Below, piece after piece: positions 1 through 9,586 of a stretch of DNA of 64,000 bases. Source of the DNA: Prevotella intermedia ATCC 25611 = DSM 20706 (GTDB taxonomy: Bacteria; Bacteroidota; Bacteroidia; Bacteroidales; Bacteroidaceae). The first letter of the stretch is position 1. Each line of letters opens with the position of its first letter. A program made the position numbers and the translations under genes. Below the pieces are notes generated by a model. The model was not told where the DNA came from, ran no database searches, and saw only the letters and a program-made list of their open reading frames with translations. The DNA lies in NCBI RefSeq assembly GCF_001953955.1, contig NZ_CP019301.1:450501-514500 (forward strand), read 5' to 3'.

Positions 1-856
1 AGCTCGCAAGTTCCGTGTCTGTGTAGACGCTGTGAACTCCGTAGGCGGCATTATTCTGCCCAAATTGCTCGACCAAATCGGCGTGGAATATACATTGCTA
101 TACGGCGAACCGACAGGCGACTTCGCCCATAACCCCGAACCAATAGAGAAGAACCTCGGCGGCATTATGGACGAAATGAAGAAAGGCGGCTACGACCTTG
201 GCATTGTCGTAGACCCAGACGTAGACCGTTTGGCGTTCATACGTGAAGACGGCGTTATGTACGGTGAGGAATATACACTCGTAAGTGTAGCCGATTACAT
301 TCTCGACCACGTAAAGGGAAACACCGTCAGCAACCTTTCTTCAACACGTGCATTGCGCGATGTTACCGAGAAACACGGTGGAAAGTACTACGCTGCTGCC
401 GTTGGCGAGGTGAATGTAACTACCAAAATGAAGGAAGTAGGTGCTGTTATCGGCGGCGAAGGCAATGGCGGCGTCATTTATCCAGACAGCCATTACGGTC
501 GCGATGCGCTTGTTGGAATCGTACTTTTCCTTAGTTCTCTGGCTCAAAAGGGCTTGAAAGCAAGCGAATTGCGCAAGACTTACCCCGAATACTTCATTGC
601 AAAGAACCGCATCGACCTCACTCCCGAGACCGATGTAGATGCCATTCTCGCCAAGGTCAAGGAGCTTTACGGAAACGAAAAGGACGTACAGGTAACCGAC
701 ATTGACGGCGTTAAGCTCGATTTCCCAACAGCTTGGGTACACCTCCGCAAGTCGAACACCGAACCAATCATTCGTGTTTACAGCGAGGCAGGCAGTATGG
801 ACGAGGCCGACGCATTGGGCAAGAAACTTATGCAGGTAGTTTACGACATGCAATAA
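1..856 (+). CDS. Phosphohexomutase (GlmM/phosphomannomutase type), 3' part
   Basis: Interconverts hexose-1-phosphate and hexose-6-phosphate in the cytoplasm, probably for cell-wall or nucleotide-sugar synthesis. The reading frame is open from base 2, so the N-terminal domain with the catalytic phosphoserine lies outside the window. Visible are the metal-binding loop DPDVDR (bases 212-229), the sugar-binding loop GGEGNGG near base 450, and the C-terminal phosphate-binding motif KSNTEPIIR near base 750. The GGEGNGG loop fits the GlmM-like branch better than the GEMSGH loop of phosphomannomutases, but substrate cannot be settled from this part. engB follows 10 bases after the stop, so the two are probably cotranscribed. 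Confidence 0.9.
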   Translation, partial: ARKFRVCVDAVNSVGGIILPKLLDQIGVEYTLLYGEPTGDFAHNPEPIEKNLGGIMDEMKKGGYDLGIVVDPDVDRLAFIREDGVMYGEEYTLVSVADYILDHVKGNTVSNLSSTRALRDVTEKHGGKYYAAAVGEVNVTTKMKEVGAVIGGEGNGGVIYPDSHYGRDALVGIVLFLSSLAQKGLKASELRKTYPEYFIAKNRIDLTPETDVDAILAKVKELYGNEKDVQVTDIDGVKLDFPTAWVHLRKSNTEPIIRVYSEAGSMDEADALGKKLMQVVYDMQ

Positions 857-866
857 ATCCACCGAC

Positions 867-1481
867 ATGATAATAAAGACTTCGGAATTCAGCATATCGT
901 CGCCTACAATATCGAAGTGTCCTAACGATACGAAGAACGAATATGCGTTCATCGGTCGGTCGAACGTGGGCAAGTCGAGTCTGATAAATATGCTTTGCAA
1001 CCACAAGGGACTTGCCAAGACATCGGCAAAGCCTGGCAAAACATTGCTCATCAACCACTTCATCATCAACAAGGAGTGGTACATTGTAGACCTTCCTGGC
1101 TACGGCTATGCCAAGAATTCAAAGACTGTGCGCAACAAGCTCGAACAGATGATTGCGCAATACATCTTGCAACGCAAGCAGCTCGTGAACGTATTCGTCC
1201 TTATCGACATACGCCACGAGCAGCAAAAGATAGACCGTGAGTTCATCGATTGGTTAGGACAAAGCAACATTCCTTTCTCCATCATCTTCACAAAAGCCGA
1301 CAAACTGTCGGGCGGAAAGGCGAAAGCCAACGCTGAAGCGTGGATGAAGAAGCTGGAAGACACGTGGGAAATCACCCCACCCTACTTCATTACGTCGTCG
1401 GAAAGCAAGGTGGGCAGAGAGGAAGTACTCGGCTACATCGAGAGCATCAACACGGCATTGGCGAACGATACAGCCGAATAA
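867..1481 (+). CDS. engB: Ribosome-biogenesis GTPase EngB/YihA
   Basis: A 204-residue TRAFAC GTPase of the EngB (YihA/YsxC) family, which assists late assembly of the 50S ribosomal subunit. The G motifs are clear: P-loop GRSNVGKSS at residues 30-38, G3 DLPGYGYA at 75-82, G4 TKAD near 140, and a G5-like SSES. The length is normal for the family. It lies between the mutase gene and the ABC-F gene with gaps of 10 and 3 bases, which suggests one transcript. I see nothing unusual. Confidence 0.95.
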   Translation: MIIKTSEFSISSPTISKCPNDTKNEYAFIGRSNVGKSSLINMLCNHKGLAKTSAKPGKTLLINHFIINKEWYIVDLPGYGYAKNSKTVRNKLEQMIAQYILQRKQLVNVFVLIDIRHEQQKIDREFIDWLGQSNIPFSIIFTKADKLSGGKAKANAEAWMKKLEDTWEITPPYFITSSESKVGREEVLGYIESINTALANDTAE

Positions 1482-1484
1482 ACT

Positions 1485-3266
1485 ATGGCGCAGATACCTT
1501 ATTTAGACGTCCAAAAGCTATCGAAACGCTTCGGAGCGCAAATCCTGTTCGACGAAATATCCTTCTCCATTGCAGAAGGACAACACGTCGGACTGATTGC
1601 GAAGAACGGAACGGGCAAGTCCACCCTGCTTTCCATACTCACAGGAAAGGAGGGTTACGAGTCGGGCAGCATTGTCTACCGCAACGACTTGCGCGTCAGC
1701 TGCTTGGTACAAAGTCCGAAATTCAACCCCGAAGAGTCGGTTCTCGACGCTTGTTTCAACCATAAGGGCGACCCCGACAAGGTATTGAAAGCCAAACAGA
1801 TACTCACCACGCTCAAGATAACCGACCTAAACCAGCCTATGGGGCAGCTCAGCGGCGGACAACAGAAGCGTGTGGCACTGGCAAACGTGCTGATACTTGA
1901 ACCCGACTTGCTCATTCTCGACGAGCCAACCAACCACCTCGACCTCGAAATGATAGAGTGGCTCGAAGGCTTTCTTTCGAGAGGGAACAAGACACTCTTA
2001 ATGGTTACGCACGACCGATACTTCCTCGACAACGTGTGCAACATTATTCTCGAACTCGACGACCGCACCATCTACACCTATCGGGGCAACTACTCGTTCT
2101 ATTTGGAGAAGCGACAGGAACGCATTGCCAACACACGGGCAGAGATTGCACGTGCCAACAATCTCTACCGCACCGAGTTAGAGTGGATGCGCAGGCAGCC
2201 GCAGGCACGCGGACACAAGGCGCGCTACCGTGAAGAAGCCTTCTACGAACTGCAGGCAAAGGCACTGCAACGCATCGAAGAAAGGCAAATCCGACTGAAA
2301 GCGTCCAACGTTTACATCGGCAGCAAGATATTTGAGTGCCAGTATGTATCGAAGGCATTCGACGAAAAAGTCATACTGAAAGACTTCTACTACAACTTTG
2401 CCCGCTTCGAAAAGATGGGAATCGTGGGCAACAACGGCACGGGCAAGTCCACATTCATCAAGATGCTGCTCGGACTGGTAAAGCCCGACAGCGGCAAATT
2501 CGACATCGGCGAAACCGTCAGCTTCGGTTACTTCTCGCAAGACGGACTGAAATTCAGAGACGACCAGAAGGTTATCGACATCATAACCGACATTGCCGAC
2601 TACATAGACCTTGGCGGTGGTCGCCACATGACGGCGTCGCAGTTCCTCAACTACTTCCTTTTCACACCCGAAATGCAGCACAACTACGTGGCAAAACTAT
2701 CGGGAGGCGAAAAACGCAAGCTCTATTTGTGCACTGTGCTGATGCGCAATCCGAACTTCCTGATACTCGACGAGCCTACCAACGACCTTGATATTCAGAC
2801 GCTTCAGATACTCGAAGAATATCTGCAAGACTTCCCTGGCTGTGTCATCGTAGTGTCGCACGACCGCTATTTTATGGATAAGGTGGTAGACCATCTGCTC
2901 GTTTTCAACGGCGACGGACAGGTAAAGGACTTCCCTGGCAACTATACGCAGTTCCGCGACTACCAAGCCTTGAAGAGCAAAGAAGCAGTGGAGGAAAACA
3001 AGACAAAGGAAAAGAAAACCGCAACGCAGCGCGACTACCACAACGAAACGCGCAAACGTATGAGCTACAAGGAGAAACGAGAATACGAAATGCTCACGGC
3101 GGATATAGAAAAACTCACCAACGAAATTGCCACAATGGAGGAACAACTCTGTTCGGGCACGCTCGAGATAGACCAACTCACCGAAATCAGCAAACTCCTG
3201 CCGAAGAAAAAAGACGAGTTGGACGAGAAAGAACTGCGCTGGCTCGAACTTTCTGAATTGGAATAA
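1485..3266 (+). CDS. ABC-F family ATPase (Uup/EttA-like)
   Basis: A 593-residue protein with two ABC ATPase domains and no membrane segments. Members of this family act on the ribosome in translation or antibiotic protection. The first Walker A reads AKNGTGKST (residues 39-47) with Ala in place of the usual first Gly; the second, GNNGTGKST, is near 315-323. Signature motifs are LSGGQQKR (near 122) and LSGGEKRK (near 405). The tail after about residue 500 is Lys/Glu-rich and reads as a coiled coil, as in Uup-type members. The gene starts 3 bases after engB. Which ABC-F subfamily it belongs to needs a tree; I do not assign resistance. Confidence 0.9.
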   Translation: MAQIPYLDVQKLSKRFGAQILFDEISFSIAEGQHVGLIAKNGTGKSTLLSILTGKEGYESGSIVYRNDLRVSCLVQSPKFNPEESVLDACFNHKGDPDKVLKAKQILTTLKITDLNQPMGQLSGGQQKRVALANVLILEPDLLILDEPTNHLDLEMIEWLEGFLSRGNKTLLMVTHDRYFLDNVCNIILELDDRTIYTYRGNYSFYLEKRQERIANTRAEIARANNLYRTELEWMRRQPQARGHKARYREEAFYELQAKALQRIEERQIRLKASNVYIGSKIFECQYVSKAFDEKVILKDFYYNFARFEKMGIVGNNGTGKSTFIKMLLGLVKPDSGKFDIGETVSFGYFSQDGLKFRDDQKVIDIITDIADYIDLGGGRHMTASQFLNYFLFTPEMQHNYVAKLSGGEKRKLYLCTVLMRNPNFLILDEPTNDLDIQTLQILEEYLQDFPGCVIVVSHDRYFMDKVVDHLLVFNGDGQVKDFPGNYTQFRDYQALKSKEAVEENKTKEKKTATQRDYHNETRKRMSYKEKREYEMLTADIEKLTNEIATMEEQLCSGTLEIDQLTEISKLLPKKKDELDEKELRWLELSELE

Positions 3267-3410
3267 TATTGCCCTCGCAAACTCTGCAACAAGGCTTTTG
3301 CTATCCTTACACCTTATTATATATAGGGCTTCAAGCACAAAAACCGTCCCTCAACACAGGTAGGGACGTGTTTCATCACGCTCCTAACACCAAGAAAACA
3401 GCAAGTTCAT

Positions 3411-3450
3411 CTATAAAATCTAGAAAAACTAGAATACCTAAGAACTCTAT
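3411..3450. repeat. 9-bp phased CTAG-like array next to repeat copy 1
   Basis: CTAT, CTAG, CTAG, CTAA and CTAT start at 3411, 3420, 3429, 3438 and 3447, exactly 9 bp apart. The array lies 25 bp before composite-repeat copy 1. It is more degenerate than the array at copy 3. Confidence 0.75.
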
Positions 3451-3474
3451 CAAAAAACCTAAAAACCGCCTCGA

Positions 3475-3664
3475 TTTTGTAAAAATAATTCCGAAGAAAA
3501 ACAGTAATTTCGATTTGGCACTGCGAAAGCGGCTCTTTTGCGCTGCAAAACATACGCTTTTACCGTGCAAAACAGCCGCTTTTGGAATGTAAAACAATAG
3601 GTTTTACAAAGCTTTGATATACAGACTGTTATACAATAGTTACACTTGTGAAATATATTTACAC
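3475..3664 (+). repeat. Composite intergenic repeat, copy 1 (type G-T-G)
   Basis: About 190 bp between convergent abc-F and radA. It starts with TTTTGTAAAAATAATT and ends with a GTGAAATATATTTACAC-like box. Slot 1 is GGCTC, slot 2 is CATAC (variant of CCTAC) and slot 3 is CAGCC, so slot 1 pairs with slot 3 with one mismatch. The remaining gap 3267-3474 holds the CTAG array and no gene that I can see. Confidence 0.9.
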
Positions 3665-3686
3665 TTTCATCGTCTTGCCCGACCTG

Positions 3687-5066
3687 TTATCCGAACAGCA
3701 GGCGCAAGGCTTCTTCCACCTTCGCAACGGGGTGCGTGGCTATCTTGTATCTGCCTTTCAAGCCCTGCGCATTGTTCTTGGGAATGATGATGTGGCTGAA
3801 ACCCAGCTTCTCGGCTTCGGCAATGCGCTGCTCTATACGGCTTACGGGACGCACTTCGCCGCTCAATCCCACTTCGCCTGCCATACACCAGCCTGCCTCG
3901 ATAGGAGTATCGACGTTCGACGACAGCACTGCCGCTATCACGCTCAAGTCCATTGCCATATCCGTAATGCGCAGTCCGCCAGCTATATTCAAGAAAACGT
4001 CCTTCTGCATCAGCTTAAAGCCCACTCGTTTTTCAAGCACAGCGAGCAGCATATTGAGGCGACGCTGGTCGAAACCTGTTGCCGAACGCTGCGGAGTGCC
4101 GTAAGCAGCCGACGAAACAAGGGCTTGCGTCTCCACAAGGAAGGGGCGCACCCCCTCGATAGCACTCGAAATGGCAACCCCCGATAGGTCGTCGGGAGTG
4201 TCGGTGAGCAGCAACTCCGACGGATTGCTTACCGGACGCAAGCCGTTTTGGCGCATTTCGTAGATTCCAAGTTCGGAAGTAGAGCCGAAACGGTTCTTTA
4301 TGCTGCGCAAAATGCGGTACATATAATGTTGGTCGCCTTCGAATTGCAACACCGTATCTACGATATGCTCCAGCACTTTCGGCCCCGCAATGGAGCCTTC
4401 CTTGTTGATATGACCAATGAGAATGACAGGAATGTCGCTCGATTTCGCCAATTGGAGCAAGGCAGCAGCACTCTCCCGTATTTGAGTAATACTTCCAGCA
4501 CTGCTTGCAACTGTTTCTGTGGCAACTGTTTGTATAGAGTCTACAACCAAGAGTTCAGGCTTCACGTCCTTGATACAGCTGAATATCTTTTCCACAGATG
4601 TTTCCGAAAGTATCACGATGTTGTCAGGAATGGTTTCGGCAATGCGCAATGCACGCATCTTTATCTGCTGCGGACTTTCCTCACCGCTCACATAGAGCAC
4701 CTTTCGGTCGGTGGCGAGCAGCGTTTGCAGCGTCAGCGTACTCTTGCCGATACCCGGTTCGCCACCTATCAGCACCATACTGCCTGCCACAAGTCCACCT
4801 CCAAGCACACGATTCAATTCGCTGTCCTTCATATCAATACGGATTTCTTCTGCCGAAGAAACCACATTGAGGGCTTGCGGAACGTTGCGTTTCGGTGCGC
4901 CAAAGGTGTGTGCAACCAACTTTTCGCCCGTACTCAGCCCCGTGTTGGGGGCGATACGGATTTGCTTGAACGTGTTCCACTGTCCGCAGTTCGGACATTT
5001 GCCAATCCACTTTGCACTTTCCTGCCCGCAGTTATCGCAGACGTAGGCTGTTTTGTCTTTTGTCAT
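3687..5066 (-). CDS. radA: DNA repair protein RadA (Sms)
   Basis: A 459-residue RadA, the RecA-related branch-migration ATPase that processes recombination intermediates. The N-terminal zinc finger uses Cys10, Cys13, Cys24 and Cys27. Walker A is GGEPGIGKST at residues 101-110, and the RadA-specific KNRFG motif lies near 255. The C-terminal third matches the Lon-protease-like domain of the family. Length is typical. The start at 5066 is fixed by the zinc finger and by a -7 motif at 5077-5084 that would leave a leader of only a few bases. It converges on the ABC-F gene across composite-repeat copy 1. Confidence 0.96.
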   Translation of the reverse strand: MTKDKTAYVCDNCGQESAKWIGKCPNCGQWNTFKQIRIAPNTGLSTGEKLVAHTFGAPKRNVPQALNVVSSAEEIRIDMKDSELNRVLGGGLVAGSMVLIGGEPGIGKSTLTLQTLLATDRKVLYVSGEESPQQIKMRALRIAETIPDNIVILSETSVEKIFSCIKDVKPELLVVDSIQTVATETVASSAGSITQIRESAAALLQLAKSSDIPVILIGHINKEGSIAGPKVLEHIVDTVLQFEGDQHYMYRILRSIKNRFGSTSELGIYEMRQNGLRPVSNPSELLLTDTPDDLSGVAISSAIEGVRPFLVETQALVSSAAYGTPQRSATGFDQRRLNMLLAVLEKRVGFKLMQKDVFLNIAGGLRITDMAMDLSVIAAVLSSNVDTPIEAGWCMAGEVGLSGEVRPVSRIEQRIAEAEKLGFSHIIIPKNNAQGLKGRYKIATHPVAKVEEALRLLFG

Positions 5067-5076
5067 AATTTAACGA

Positions 5077-5084
5077 CAAAAGTA
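5077..5084 (-). promoter_or_regulatory. -7 promoter motif of radA
   Basis: TACTTTTG matches the Bacteroidota TAnnTTTG motif 10 bases ahead of the start codon, implying a very short leader. Confidence 0.7.
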
Positions 5085-5117
5085 GTTCTTTTTTTTCGTT
5101 ATTACAAAAATATTATT

Positions 5118-5125
5118 TACTTTTG
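5118..5125 (+). promoter_or_regulatory. -7 promoter motif of the 5133 lipoprotein
   Basis: TACTTTTG ends 7 bases before the ATG at 5133. A start site a few bases downstream would make the mRNA leaderless or nearly so. Confidence 0.65.
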
Positions 5126-5132
5126 CAATATT

Positions 5133-6032
5133 ATGGAGAGAATAAAATACTTGCTGCTCTTTGCAGCCATCACATTGGTTGGGTGTCAAGTATCTGACGA
5201 GGAAGATTCGCTAATCGGAAAGCGCAAGAACAAGGTAGAGGAAGTTGCCTATGCACGTGCGTTCAAGGTGGGCGTTACGCCTACTATGGACTGTCTGCCC
5301 ATATTTTTGCTCAAGGATAGCAATCTGTATAATCCCGACAACATCGACATTCGACTGAAGGAATATTCATCACAGCTGAATTGCGACACAGCTATGCAGA
5401 ACGGACGTGTACAGGCTTCGGTTACAGACCTTATTCGGGCGGAATACCTGAAAGAGGAAAAGCATATCGTACTCGACTATATGACCGAGACAAACGCCAC
5501 TTGGCAGCTCTTGGCATCACCGCAATCGGGCGTGAAAAGACCCGAAGACTTGGGCAACAAGATTATCGGTTTGACCTTCAACTCCATAATGCAGTACCTC
5601 ACGATACGCGTTTTCTCTGGACACGACATATCTTCAAGGTTCTATGGGTCGCAGATTAACGACATCTTCATTCGATTGAAAATGCTCAACAACAACCAAA
5701 TAGACGCTATCTGGGCGAGCGAACCGCAGACCACACAAGCCAAACTCTTGGGCAACCGAGAGATATACAGCTCGGTAAATGAGACTTTCATACCTGGCGC
5801 AATCGTCTATGTGAACAATCCGAAGATAGAACATCAGCGTGCTTTCGAGGCAGCTTACAACAAGGCGGTGGATATATTGAACAGTCATTCCATACAATAC
5901 TTTGCACCACTCATCAAGAAATATATGAAAGTAGACGACAAAGTGGTGGCTGCATTGCCTAAGATAACCTACAAACGAGTAATTGCACCACGCGAAAGAG
6001 CCATTAACAAGGCAAGGAATATTCTCCCATAA
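5133..6032 (+). CDS. Lipoprotein with substrate-binding (SsuA/NMT1-like) fold
   Basis: A 299-residue lipoprotein with signal peptide and lipobox LVGC (Cys18). Behind the Cys comes SDEED, an acidic stretch like the surface-export signal known from Bacteroides lipoproteins, so it may face outward. The body resembles periplasmic binding proteins of the SsuA/NMT1 type: a KVGVTPTMDCLPIF strand at the start, a hinge segment near 140, and an IDAIWASEPQ segment near 190. The frame stays open upstream to 4248, but the promoter and signal peptide place the start at 5133. No permease or ATPase gene is adjacent, so the ligand is unknown. Confidence 0.75.
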   Translation: MERIKYLLLFAAITLVGCQVSDEEDSLIGKRKNKVEEVAYARAFKVGVTPTMDCLPIFLLKDSNLYNPDNIDIRLKEYSSQLNCDTAMQNGRVQASVTDLIRAEYLKEEKHIVLDYMTETNATWQLLASPQSGVKRPEDLGNKIIGLTFNSIMQYLTIRVFSGHDISSRFYGSQINDIFIRLKMLNNNQIDAIWASEPQTTQAKLLGNREIYSSVNETFIPGAIVYVNNPKIEHQRAFEAAYNKAVDILNSHSIQYFAPLIKKYMKVDDKVVAALPKITYKRVIAPRERAINKARNILP

Positions 6033-6133
6033 ACAAGTCCGACACATAGCTGCCAACTTGCAACAACACCATAGAAGCAGAATAGGAATACCGCCGAAAC
6101 AGAACTAAAGAGAACACAGCATTGAACGTAGAA

Positions 6134-8284
6134 ATGAATATTGGCACTGCTTTCGAACATTTAAGTGCCAAACAGTTAGACGAAGCCATTAAAGTATTGC
6201 AGCCAATATACAACGGCAAACCCTCGTTGGTGGACTACGACAAGTTTATCGCCATTGCAAACGACTACAATTTAATGTGCGACTATATGCTGCGGGGCTT
6301 CAAAGACCCTGCCCGCGAAGGGCTCTACAAATCGCTCTTGGAACATCTCTACAAGGTTACTGCCAACTTGTTGCTAAGCTGGAACTGCAAGAACAAGCCT
6401 ACTTTCGTAGATGCTTTTCGCACTGCCAACCAGTTGAACCTTAGCCACAGTTTCGTGCGCTCTGTGCTCGAAAACTTCGTTTCCGACATTGCTATGCTCT
6501 CGTTAGCCCCCGAAGCGGAACGAAAAAACAAGGAAACGGAACTCTACGAACGCCACCAAACTTTCATAGAACGCCTTTTCAATGCCCTTTTGGTATCGCG
6601 CCAATGGTCTGAAAGCGATGCCAAATTCTACACCGACCTACTCACATCACCCACCATCGATGCTTCCGACCAAATGCTTATCGTCAGTGCCATCAGCCTT
6701 TCTGCGATGACAATCTACGATGTGAAGAAGTTTTCCACCCTCGTAAATGTTTACCGACACGCCCAAGAAGAGAAAGTGCGACAGCGTGCATTAGTGGGCT
6801 GCGTGCTGTCACTCACCGATGATCCGCTGTTTGTAAAGGAACAGGCATCGCTTATGGACGAGCTGACAGCCAGCGAGGATATGAAACGCGAACTGCTGAA
6901 CCTGCAAAAGCAGATGTTCAACTGTATGGACGCCGAGCGCGACAACGACAAGATACAGCGCGACATAATGCCCAACATTATGAAGAATTCCGATTTGCAG
7001 TTCAACCGTTTCGGCATTACGGAGAAAGAGAGCGACGCTTTGGAAAACATTCTGCACCCCGATGCCGATGAGCACAAGATGGAGATGATGGAGGAGAGTA
7101 TCCAGAAGATGATGAAGATGCAGCAACAAGGCTCCGACATCTATTTTGGAGGTTTCAGTAAGATGAAGCGTTTCCCCTTTTTCGACCACATTGCCAATTG
7201 GTTTATGCCTTTCAGTGCCCACCACCCTGGGCTGAAAGAGGTGGCACAAAAGCTTGGCGACAGTTCGTTTCTCGATAAAATGACAGAGCAAGGACTCTTC
7301 TGCGAGTCGGACAAGTATTCGCTTGCCCTCACAATGGCACAGATAATCAACCAGTTGCCTGCCAATATATTGGAAGTAATAAAGTCTGGCGACGGCATCG
7401 GACTGCCTGTTTCGGAACCAGTAGACTATACGCCCGACTTCCTGCGTCGCCTCTATATACAGGATTTGTACCGCTTTTTCGAAGTGAAATTGGCGTTCAA
7501 CAAAGACATTGCCAACCCTTTCAAGAAGAGTGGCAGCTACAAGGCTTTCTTTATGATGCACGACTTGTTCGTGAAAGAAGCTTACATAGAACCTAAGATG
7601 TCCTTGGCAATGTTCCTGCACAAACACAAGCACGAAGCCAACTTAGACGAAATACTCGAAACTTTTTACAGCGAAACAGCTACTTATCAAGTGTTTAGGG
7701 GGCTTAAATCCGAACGGGAAGGAGACGAAAGCGAAGCCTTGGGACACTTCTTGGCAGCAATAGGCGTAGAGCAAGACAACACTTGGGTACTGAAAACAGC
7801 AGGAGTTTTTGCCCTGAAACGCAAGGACTACGGATTCGGTTTGCACTGTTACGGCAAGTTATGCGAACTTCTGCCCGACGTTAAGCCATACGCCATAAAC
7901 CATTGTCTTTGTCTGATAGCCACAGGCGATACGAAAACGGCACTAAACAAAGCGTACGAACTCGACCTAAGCGACGAAACAGACAACCGAGTGAAGCGTC
8001 TTTTGGCATGGGCACTTATCTGCAACGGCAACGGCGAAAAGGCTTTGCACATTTACAACGCACTCACCGAAACCGACCCACTACCCGACGATGCACTCAA
8101 CATTGCCTATGCGCATTGGGTGAACGGCAATCCGAGCGAGGCAAAAAACTACCTCGTTCAGTGGAAGATAAACCACCCCGACGCCAAATTAGAGGAAGAA
8201 TTCGACAACGACTACTATATGTTCGAGCAAAACAGCATCACCGACGTAGACAGAATATTGATGTTGAGCGCATTAAAAGTGTAA
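6134..8284 (+). CDS. TPR-repeat protein of unknown function
   Basis: A 716-residue soluble protein with no signal peptide. The C-terminal third (about 540-700) shows helical repeats of tetratricopeptide type, such as DNTWVLKTAGVFALKRKDYG and the following units. The N-terminal part is helical without a family I can name. The ATG at 6134 is preferred to a TTG at 6122. The last codons and the TAA stop lie in the edge box of composite-repeat copy 2. It is 101 bases behind the lipoprotein gene and may share its transcript. A scaffold role is only a guess from the fold. Confidence 0.75.
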   Translation: MNIGTAFEHLSAKQLDEAIKVLQPIYNGKPSLVDYDKFIAIANDYNLMCDYMLRGFKDPAREGLYKSLLEHLYKVTANLLLSWNCKNKPTFVDAFRTANQLNLSHSFVRSVLENFVSDIAMLSLAPEAERKNKETELYERHQTFIERLFNALLVSRQWSESDAKFYTDLLTSPTIDASDQMLIVSAISLSAMTIYDVKKFSTLVNVYRHAQEEKVRQRALVGCVLSLTDDPLFVKEQASLMDELTASEDMKRELLNLQKQMFNCMDAERDNDKIQRDIMPNIMKNSDLQFNRFGITEKESDALENILHPDADEHKMEMMEESIQKMMKMQQQGSDIYFGGFSKMKRFPFFDHIANWFMPFSAHHPGLKEVAQKLGDSSFLDKMTEQGLFCESDKYSLALTMAQIINQLPANILEVIKSGDGIGLPVSEPVDYTPDFLRRLYIQDLYRFFEVKLAFNKDIANPFKKSGSYKAFFMMHDLFVKEAYIEPKMSLAMFLHKHKHEANLDEILETFYSETATYQVFRGLKSEREGDESEALGHFLAAIGVEQDNTWVLKTAGVFALKRKDYGFGLHCYGKLCELLPDVKPYAINHCLCLIATGDTKTALNKAYELDLSDETDNRVKRLLAWALICNGNGEKALHIYNALTETDPLPDDALNIAYAHWVNGNPSEAKNYLVQWKINHPDAKLEEEFDNDYYMFEQNSITDVDRILMLSALKV

Positions 8285-8470
8285 ATATTTTTCACAAGCA
8301 AAACTATTGCATAACAGACTGTATATCAACGCTTTGCAAAACCTGTTGTTTTGCATTCCAAAAGCGGCTCTTTTGCAAGGTAAAAGCGTAGGTTTTGCAT
8401 CGCAAAACAGCCGCTTTCGCAATGCCAAACCGAAATTACTGTTTTCCCTATAAATTATCTTTACAAAACC
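8279..8470 (-). repeat. Composite intergenic repeat, copy 2 (type G-T-G)
   Basis: Lies between the convergent TPR and WalJ-like genes. Read on the minus strand, slot 1 is GGCTG, slot 2 CCTAC and slot 3 GAGCC. The outer AGTGTAAATATTTTTCAC box contains the stop codon of the TPR gene. It is followed by a CTAG array at 8494-8534. Confidence 0.92.
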
Positions 8471-8493
8471 AAAGTGGTTTTCATGTTTTGCAC

Positions 8494-8534
8494 TAGAAAT
8501 TCTAGAGGGTCTAGTTTTCCTATATTTTTCTAAA
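8494..8534. repeat. 9-bp phased CTAG array next to repeat copy 2
   Basis: CTAG at 8494, 8503 and 8512 and CTAT at 8521, each 9 bp apart, then CTAA at 8531. It lies on the same side of the repeat, relative to repeat orientation, as in copies 1, 3 and 4. Confidence 0.75.
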
Positions 8535-8601
8535 TAACCCAGCTGCTTTTTCATTATCAAAAGCGCACCAAGCAACGCCTCCATCGGCATTCCGCATTAT
8601 A

Positions 8602-8637
8602 AAAGCCCCTTCAACCACGTGTGTTACAAGGGGCTTT
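8602..8637. terminator. Hairpin terminator after the WalJ-like gene
   Basis: AAAGCCCCTT pairs perfectly with AAGGGGCTTT across a 16-base loop. It lies 24 bases beyond the stop of the minus-strand gene and could serve both strands. Confidence 0.8.
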
Positions 8638-8660
8638 ACCAATACCTATATATATGTTTC

Positions 8661-9464
8661 TTATTTCAATTCGTATATTCCGCTGGGCGTTTTCCGCCGC
8701 AACACCTCCACCATAAAATCTACATCGGCTACCAATCCGTGGCTTGCCATCTCGCTCGTTACAGCCTTTCGAGCCAATTCGGGGTGGTTGTTTTCGTCGC
8801 TTAAGTGGCAAAGCCAAACGTGGCGCAACCCCAATGTGGCATTCTCAACGATGGTTTGGGCACACTCGGCATTGCTCAAGTGCCCTGTTTTGCTCGTTAT
8901 GCGAGTCTTCAGATACTGCGGATAGGGACCTGCAGCAAGCTTTTCGGGTTCGTGGTTCGCCTCAATGACCAAGTAATTCGCCCGCGACACGAACGTACGG
9001 ATTTCGTCTGTTATGTGTCCGCAGTCGGTTACAAGCGTGAAAGTTAGCCCTTGGCATTCTATGCAGTAGCCTACACAGTCGGTACTGTCGTGCGGAACCT
9101 CGAACGGAGTTACGGTAAACTCGCCTATTTGCTCGGTTCTGCCCTTCTCCACATATCGCACTTGCTCGGCAACAACCTTCTTTCTGACACACCAGTTGTT
9201 TACAATACCCTCGTGAACCTTCTTGGTTGCATACACAGGAATGGCTTGGTTGTCGCTCATAGAGCCCACCGATTTCACGTGGTCGGCGTGGTCGTGCGTA
9301 ATAAGTATATTGTGAATCATCGACAGATGTAGCCCATAGCTGTGCATATACTTCTTTATCGTCCGAAGGCCGATACCACAATCAATAAAGATTCCGTCGG
9401 TTTCGGTGTAAAGAAAGTAGGCATTGCCACTGCTGCCACTGCCAAAAGATATGAATTTAAGCAT
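8661..9464 (-). CDS. MBL-fold metallohydrolase, WalJ/YycJ-like
   Basis: A 267-residue metallo-beta-lactamase-fold protein. The metal motif THDHADH spans residues 56-62 and the start reads MLKFISFGSGSSGNAYF, a hallmark of the YycJ/WalJ group, which are thought to be DNases acting in genome maintenance. The frame extends 15 codons upstream, but the ATG at 9464 fits the family start and has a -7 motif at 9482-9489. It stands alone between repeat copy 2 and tamL. The exact substrate is inference. Confidence 0.88.
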   Translation of the reverse strand: MLKFISFGSGSSGNAYFLYTETDGIFIDCGIGLRTIKKYMHSYGLHLSMIHNILITHDHADHVKSVGSMSDNQAIPVYATKKVHEGIVNNWCVRKKVVAEQVRYVEKGRTEQIGEFTVTPFEVPHDSTDCVGYCIECQGLTFTLVTDCGHITDEIRTFVSRANYLVIEANHEPEKLAAGPYPQYLKTRITSKTGHLSNAECAQTIVENATLGLRHVWLCHLSDENNHPELARKAVTSEMASHGLVADVDFMVEVLRRKTPSGIYELK

Positions 9465-9481
9465 TATATTGTAATTTGCTG

Positions 9482-9489
9482 CAAAAGTA
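9482..9489 (-). promoter_or_regulatory. -7 promoter motif of the WalJ-like gene
   Basis: TACTTTTG lies 17 bases ahead of the start at 9464 and supports this start over the longer frame. Confidence 0.7.
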
Positions 9490-9586
9490 ATAAAACTATT
9501 TAACAACACAAAGCGTTGGGGCTTCGAGTTTCTCTGACATTCTTGTTTTTTCGCTTTGCTGAACGCTCAAGTGTGCTTCGGTATTT

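Noticed and set aside
4248-5132. Upstream extension of the 5133 lipoprotein frame
   Set aside because: It runs antisense through radA; the signal peptide and promoter put the start at 5133.
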